From contig JAAUZH010000012.1 of the NCBI GenBank assembly GCA_014804675.1, positions 74,524 through 138,523 of the forward strand: 64,000 nt of DNA, in the 5' to 3' direction. Under the pieces are notes generated by a model. The model did not search any database and had not been told where the DNA came from. It saw only the letters and a list, made by a program, of their open reading frames with translations. This DNA is from Lachnospiraceae bacterium. Its GTDB lineage: Bacteria; Bacillota; Clostridia; Lachnospirales; Lachnospiraceae. Shown in pieces: positions 60,584 to 64,000 of this stretch (the stretch's first letter is position 1; every line of letters starts with the position of its first letter). A program made the translations under genes and the position numbers.

Positions 60584-62686
60584 ATGGACTTTGGTCGTTT
60601 CTTAAAAGCAGAACAGAATCAGAAGTATATTACGAACATGAGACCTGTGCTGAACAAAAAAGCACTCTTTGCAGATATGACGGAAGAATATGTGATCCCT
60701 CCGGAACCTAATGCTAACGAGACAGTAAAAATCCGGTTTCGTTCTGGTAAAAATAATGTAGACTGGGTATTGCTCGTACTGAACAATGAAAAACATCTGA
60801 TGGAAAAATGTGAGACGGATCAGCAATTTGATTATTATGAGTTTGCATATCAGATGGATGATAAGAGGATAACCTACTATTTTGAGGTCCGCACCGGAAA
60901 AGTTACCTGCTATTATGATTTAAGAGGCGTGGTAAGGGATATTCAGGAGTATTACCACTTTACCCTGACGCCGGGACTAAAGGTACAAGAGTGGGCAAAA
61001 GGTGCGGTTATGTATCAAATATATGTCGACCGTTTTTATAATGGAGATAAATCCAATGACGTACTTACTGATGAATACAACTATATTGGAGAACATGTGA
61101 ACCGGGTAGAGGATTGGGATAAATATCCGGCGGCTATGGGAGTAAGGGAATTTTACGGGGGAGACCTTCAGGGTGTTTTGGATAAGATGGATTATCTGGA
61201 GGATCTGGGCATTGATGTGATTTATTTCAATCCGCTTTTTGTTTCTCCCTCCAATCATAAATATGATATTCAGGACTATGATAATATTGACCCTCATATC
61301 GGCAAAATCGTGGATGACCAGGGAGAGCTGTTAGAGCCCGGACAGCATGAAAACCGATTTGCAAGCAGATATATCAACCGTGTGGCAAATAAAAAGAATT
61401 TGGATGCCAGCAACGAGCTTTTCAGACAGGTAGTGGAAGAAGCTCACAGGCGCGGCATGAAGGTAATACTGGACGGTGTTTTCAATCACTGTGGTTCCTT
61501 TAACAAGTGGATGGATAAGGAACGGATTTACGAGAATTTTGAGGGCTATGAAAAGGGAGCTTATGTAAGCGGAGACAGTCCTTACCGCAATTACTTTGAT
61601 TTTCATGAAGACAGATGGCCTTATAACAATGCTTATGACGGCTGGTGGGGCCATGATACGCTGCCAAAGTTAAATTATGAAGGATCAGAGGAGTTATACC
61701 AATATATTTTAAAAATTGGAAGAAAATGGGTATCCCCTCCATATAATGTTGACGGATGGCGTCTGGATGTAGCTGCCGATCTGGGTCACAGCCCTGAGAT
61801 GAACCATCGGTTCTGGAAGGATTTCAGGGAAGCGGTGCGGGAGGCCAATCCAAATGCCATTGTGCTTGCGGAGCATTATGGCAATCCAAAAGAATGGATT
61901 CAAAACGGCGAGTGGGATACGGTTATGAACTACGATGCTTTTATGGAACCTCTTACCTGGTTTTTAACGGGAATGCAGAAGCATAGTGATGATTACCGGG
62001 AAGATATGCTTGGCAATGCGGACAGCTTTTGGGGAGCAATGCACCATCATGGAGCAGCATTTACCACCTCCTCCCTGCAGATAGCTATGAATGAGCTTTC
62101 CAACCATGACCACTCCAGGTTTTTAACGAGGACCAACCGCACAGTAGGGCGGGTAAATACAATGGGGTCTGAGGCGGCTAATTGGAATATAAATAAAGCA
62201 GTCTTGAGAGAAGCCGTAGTGGTGCAGATGACCTGGCCCGGCGCACCTACGATTTACTATGGTGACGAAGCCGGTGTATGCGGTTTTACAGACCCGGATA
62301 ATAGAAGGACCTATCCTTGGGGACATGAGGATATGGAGCTGATTGATTTTCATAAGAAGATTATCCGGATTCATAAGGAAAATAAGGAGTTTTTGACGGG
62401 TTCATTAAAGTATGTGCTGGCAGATTATAACGTGATTGGATTTGGACGTTTTAATCGTGAAGAACAGTCACTGGTGCTTGTAAATAATAATGATTATGAG
62501 ATTACCAAGGAAGTGACAGTTTGGGATATGGGTGTTCCCAGAGAATGCGTCATGGAGCGGCTGCTGCTCACTACGGCAGAAGGATTCGAGACAGTTAAAG
62601 TGGAATATCCGGTTGTTTCCGGAAAGGTTATTATTACACTTTCTAAAACCTCTGCCATAATATTAAAGCATAAAAATAAAGCATAA
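60584..62686 (+). CDS. GH13 alpha-glucosidase / neopullulanase-like amylase
   Basis: A 700-residue cytoplasmic (no signal peptide) alpha-amylase-family enzyme for maltodextrin breakdown. An N-terminal CBM34-like beta domain (about 1-130) precedes the catalytic barrel (from about AVMYQIYVDRFYNGD). Catalytic residues: nucleophile D395 (DGWRLDVA), acid/base E430 (VLAEHYG), and D509 (LSNHDHSRF). A C-terminal beta domain ends it. It fits neopullulanase/cyclomaltodextrinase-type enzymes. RBS AGGAGG. Confidence 0.92.
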   Translation: MDFGRFLKAEQNQKYITNMRPVLNKKALFADMTEEYVIPPEPNANETVKIRFRSGKNNVDWVLLVLNNEKHLMEKCETDQQFDYYEFAYQMDDKRITYYFEVRTGKVTCYYDLRGVVRDIQEYYHFTLTPGLKVQEWAKGAVMYQIYVDRFYNGDKSNDVLTDEYNYIGEHVNRVEDWDKYPAAMGVREFYGGDLQGVLDKMDYLEDLGIDVIYFNPLFVSPSNHKYDIQDYDNIDPHIGKIVDDQGELLEPGQHENRFASRYINRVANKKNLDASNELFRQVVEEAHRRGMKVILDGVFNHCGSFNKWMDKERIYENFEGYEKGAYVSGDSPYRNYFDFHEDRWPYNNAYDGWWGHDTLPKLNYEGSEELYQYILKIGRKWVSPPYNVDGWRLDVAADLGHSPEMNHRFWKDFREAVREANPNAIVLAEHYGNPKEWIQNGEWDTVMNYDAFMEPLTWFLTGMQKHSDDYREDMLGNADSFWGAMHHHGAAFTTSSLQIAMNELSNHDHSRFLTRTNRTVGRVNTMGSEAANWNINKAVLREAVVVQMTWPGAPTIYYGDEAGVCGFTDPDNRRTYPWGHEDMELIDFHKKIIRIHKENKEFLTGSLKYVLADYNVIGFGRFNREEQSLVLVNNNDYEITKEVTVWDMGVPRECVMERLLLTTAEGFETVKVEYPVVSGKVIITLSKTSAIILKHKNKA

Positions 62687-62693
62687 AAACTGC

Positions 62694-62722
62694 TTGCATT
62701 TTATCTAAAATTGTGATATATT
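62694..62722 (+). promoter_or_regulatory. Promoter of the tRNA pair
   Basis: TTGCAT, 17-bp spacer, TATATT with extended -10 (TGA). A CCCCGA/TCGGGG hairpin follows at about 62737-62757, at the 5' end of the transcript. Confidence 0.65.
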
Positions 62723-62804
62723 CTTATGAGAAAAGTCCCCGATGCAAGGTCGGGGAAAAGTATTGTTAGGGCTGGTTTGGAATTTATGCTGAATCAGCTT
62801 ATAT

Positions 62805-62886
62805 GGATGGATTCCCGAGTGGCCAAAGGGGGCAGACTGTAAATCTGTTGGCAACGCCTTCGAAGGTTCGAATCCTTCTCCATCCA
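62805..62886 (+). tRNA. tRNA-Tyr (GTA)
   Basis: Acceptor GGATGGA/TCCATCC, anticodon loop CTGTAAA giving GTA, long variable arm as in bacterial tRNA-Tyr, T-loop GGTTCGAATCC. CCA is not encoded. Confidence 0.95.
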
Positions 62887-62958
62887 CTTCATATGACAGT
62901 ATCGGATATTCAGAAAGCTGGCAAAATGCCAGCATGGATAAAAGATACGAAATGAAAT

Positions 62959-63042
62959 GCCGGCGTGGCGGAACTGGCAGACGCGCAGGACTTAAAATCC
63001 TGTGGTGGCAACATCGTACCGGTTCGATTCCGGTCGCCGGCA
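62959..63042 (+). tRNA. tRNA-Leu (TAA)
   Basis: Acceptor GCCGGCG/CGCCGGC, anticodon stem CAGGA/TCCTG with loop CTTAAAA giving TAA, long variable arm of class II tRNA, T-loop GGTTCGATTCC. CCA is not encoded. Confidence 0.95.
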
Positions 63043-63044
63043 CT

Positions 63045-63083
63045 AAAAAGCTTGATCCTTAGGAATAAAGGGTCAGGCTTTTT
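63045..63083 (+). terminator. Terminator of the tRNA operon
   Basis: AAAAAGC-TGA-CC / GG-TCA-GCTTTTT. Confidence 0.85.
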
Positions 63084-63215
63084 GTTATTCTCCGGTTTTA
63101 TCCAGCTATCACAGAATGGTAGGAAAATCAATCTGCAAATCTCCTTCTCTTTTATTCAATCGTTACAGTACAGCCGATACTTTTTGGCAAAATTACTTCA
63201 GCTCTAAAAAAAACA

Positions 63216-63262
63216 TTGACAAAACTCTATATTATATATATCATATATATACAATATAAAGG
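63216..63262 (+). promoter_or_regulatory. Promoter and AT-rich operator of the GntR/ABC operon
   Basis: TTGACA (63216-63221), 17-bp spacer, TATCAT (63239-63244). The region TATATT...AATATA forms an imperfect palindrome of about 30 bp across the -10, as in YtrA-type autoregulated operons. Confidence 0.65.
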
Positions 63263-63273
63263 CGGATCAAAAA

Positions 63274-63654
63274 ATGGACATTATCATAACAAATAATTCA
63301 GAAACCCCAATCTATGAGCAAATAGAAGAACAAATAAAAGCCATGATATTAAACGGAGATTTAAAGGAAGGTGACGGGCTTCCTTCCATGCGCTTGTTGG
63401 CCAAGGAATTGCGGATCAGTATTATCACTACAAAGCGGGCTTATGAAGAGCTTGAAAGGGATGGATATATTGAATCCTATACGGGAAAGGGCAGCTTTGT
63501 AAAAAGAATCAATCGGGAACTGATTAAGGAAATAGTTGTCTATGAGATTGAAGGCATGTTTGATGAAATTCTGGATAAGGCAAAAATGGCGGGAATACCC
63601 CATAAGGAATTATTTGAAATTATGCAATTACTTTGCGAAGAAAGGGAGAAATAA
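63274..63654 (+). CDS. GntR-family regulator (YtrA subfamily)
   Basis: A 126-residue repressor. The winged helix (IYEQIEEQIKAMILNGDLKEGDGLPSMRLLAKELRISIITTKRAYEELERDGYIESYTGKGSFV) is standard GntR; the short C-terminus without a ligand domain is YtrA type, which regulates adjacent ABC transporters. It is 3 bp before an ABC ATPase gene, and an AT-rich palindrome overlaps its promoter. Signal unknown. Confidence 0.93.
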   Translation: MDIIITNNSETPIYEQIEEQIKAMILNGDLKEGDGLPSMRLLAKELRISIITTKRAYEELERDGYIESYTGKGSFVKRINRELIKEIVVYEIEGMFDEILDKAKMAGIPHKELFEIMQLLCEEREK

Positions 63655-63657
63655 CAT

Positions 63658-64000
63658 ATGGATTATGTATTAGAGCTGTGCGATGTAACAAAAAGCTATG
63701 AGGATTTTAAACTGGACCATGTAAACCTTATGGTTCCAAAGGGCTGTATCTGCGGTTTTATCGGCCAAAATGGAGCAGGCAAGACAACTACCATTCAGCT
63801 AATACTGGATATTATAGAAAAGGATGGGGGAAGCATCCGGGTTTTCGGACAGGATATGAAAAAGAATGGGCCTGCTTTAAAAGAAAAAATCGGCGTAGTA
63901 TTTGATGAAATGGGATTTCATGAATTTCTTACCCCAAAAGAAATTAACAGCATAATGAAAAAAATATATGCCAATTGGAAAGAAGACCTTTTTTTCAACT
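63658..64000 (+). CDS. ABC transporter ATP-binding protein (3' truncated by window)
   Basis: The first 114 residues of an ABC ATPase: LELCDVTKSYEDFKLDHVNLMVPKGCICGFIGQNGAGKTTTIQLILDII with Walker A GQNGAGKTT, then the Q-loop region as VVFDEMGF. The Q-loop glutamine position reads D, as seen in YtrB-like ATPases controlled by YtrA-type regulators. The signature and Walker B are beyond the window. RBS GAAAGGGAG. Confidence 0.9.
   Translation, partial: MDYVLELCDVTKSYEDFKLDHVNLMVPKGCICGFIGQNGAGKTTTIQLILDIIEKDGGSIRVFGQDMKKNGPALKEKIGVVFDEMGFHEFLTPKEINSIMKKIYANWKEDLFFN

Noticed and set aside
62705..63131. Minus-strand open frames over the tRNA genes
   Set aside because: They are antisense to tRNA-Tyr and tRNA-Leu; the CATGIEPVR/DGEGFEPSK-type translation is the known spurious product of tRNA genes.

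Overview
The window is chromosomal DNA of a low-GC, spore-forming Gram-positive bacterium, most likely a gut Lachnospiraceae (Clostridia). This rests on the sporulation/division order hup - rqcP - yabP - yabQ - divIC - spoIIE - tilS - hpt - ftsH, a CotS-type coat kinase, a T-box leader on a short-form proS, sigma-A promoters with 16-18 bp spacers, strong AGGAGG ribosome binding sites, and many small XRE regulators. Genus is not resolved by reading alone.

Layout. 1-6.3 kb: tail of a TraX-like protein, an HTH protein with a glycine-pentad repeat, an OmpR-type two-component pair, an RluA pseudouridine synthase, a CPBP protease and an AI-2E/YtvI permease. 6.5-8.7 kb: a candidate type I toxin (52 aa, holin-like) with a convergent antisense RNA, then the T-box leader and proS. 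8.7-10.7 kb: a minus-strand membrane protein, a HAD phosphatase and a GNAT. 11-16 kb: a giant degenerate-J/TPR protein paired with an HscC-like Hsp70. 16-21 kb: membrane proteins with small XRE regulators. 21.1-21.8 kb: a protein made almost wholly of heptads, encoded by a 21-bp tandem repeat. 21.9-28.4 kb: ackA, two small membrane proteins, a heterodimeric ABC exporter. 28.6-28.9 kb: a candidate minus-strand structured RNA.

29.9-45.2 kb is an AT-richer defence island. Module A is a LlaJI/BsuMI-like restriction system: divergent HNH nuclease, ribbon-helix-helix regulator, two C5-cytosine methyltransferases, McrB-like and McrC/LlaJI-like restriction subunits, and Vsr. Module B is the most unusual: a small unknown protein, a third C5-cytosine methyltransferase, a protein with two GHKL ATPase domains, and a receiver-domain protein ending in a HEPN-like RX4H motif. 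It looks like a methylation-linked two-component abortive system. Module C is an MqsR-like toxin with a zinc-finger/Panacea(SocA) antitoxin. Between and after these lie decayed fragments of other defence-type genes (DUF3427, DUF1016/YhcG, DUF4143 ATPase).

45.2-64 kb returns to housekeeping: bcp, yaaA, cca, a CotS kinase, a PEGA lipoprotein, phosphoglucomutase, mazG, hup and the sporulation/division cluster with an N-terminally short, apparently soluble SpoIIE behind a 21-bp-spacer promoter. A perfect 36-bp inverted-repeat element lies before tilS. Then come hpt, ftsH, a GH13 glucosidase, tRNA-Tyr and tRNA-Leu, and a GntR/ABC operon cut by the window end.
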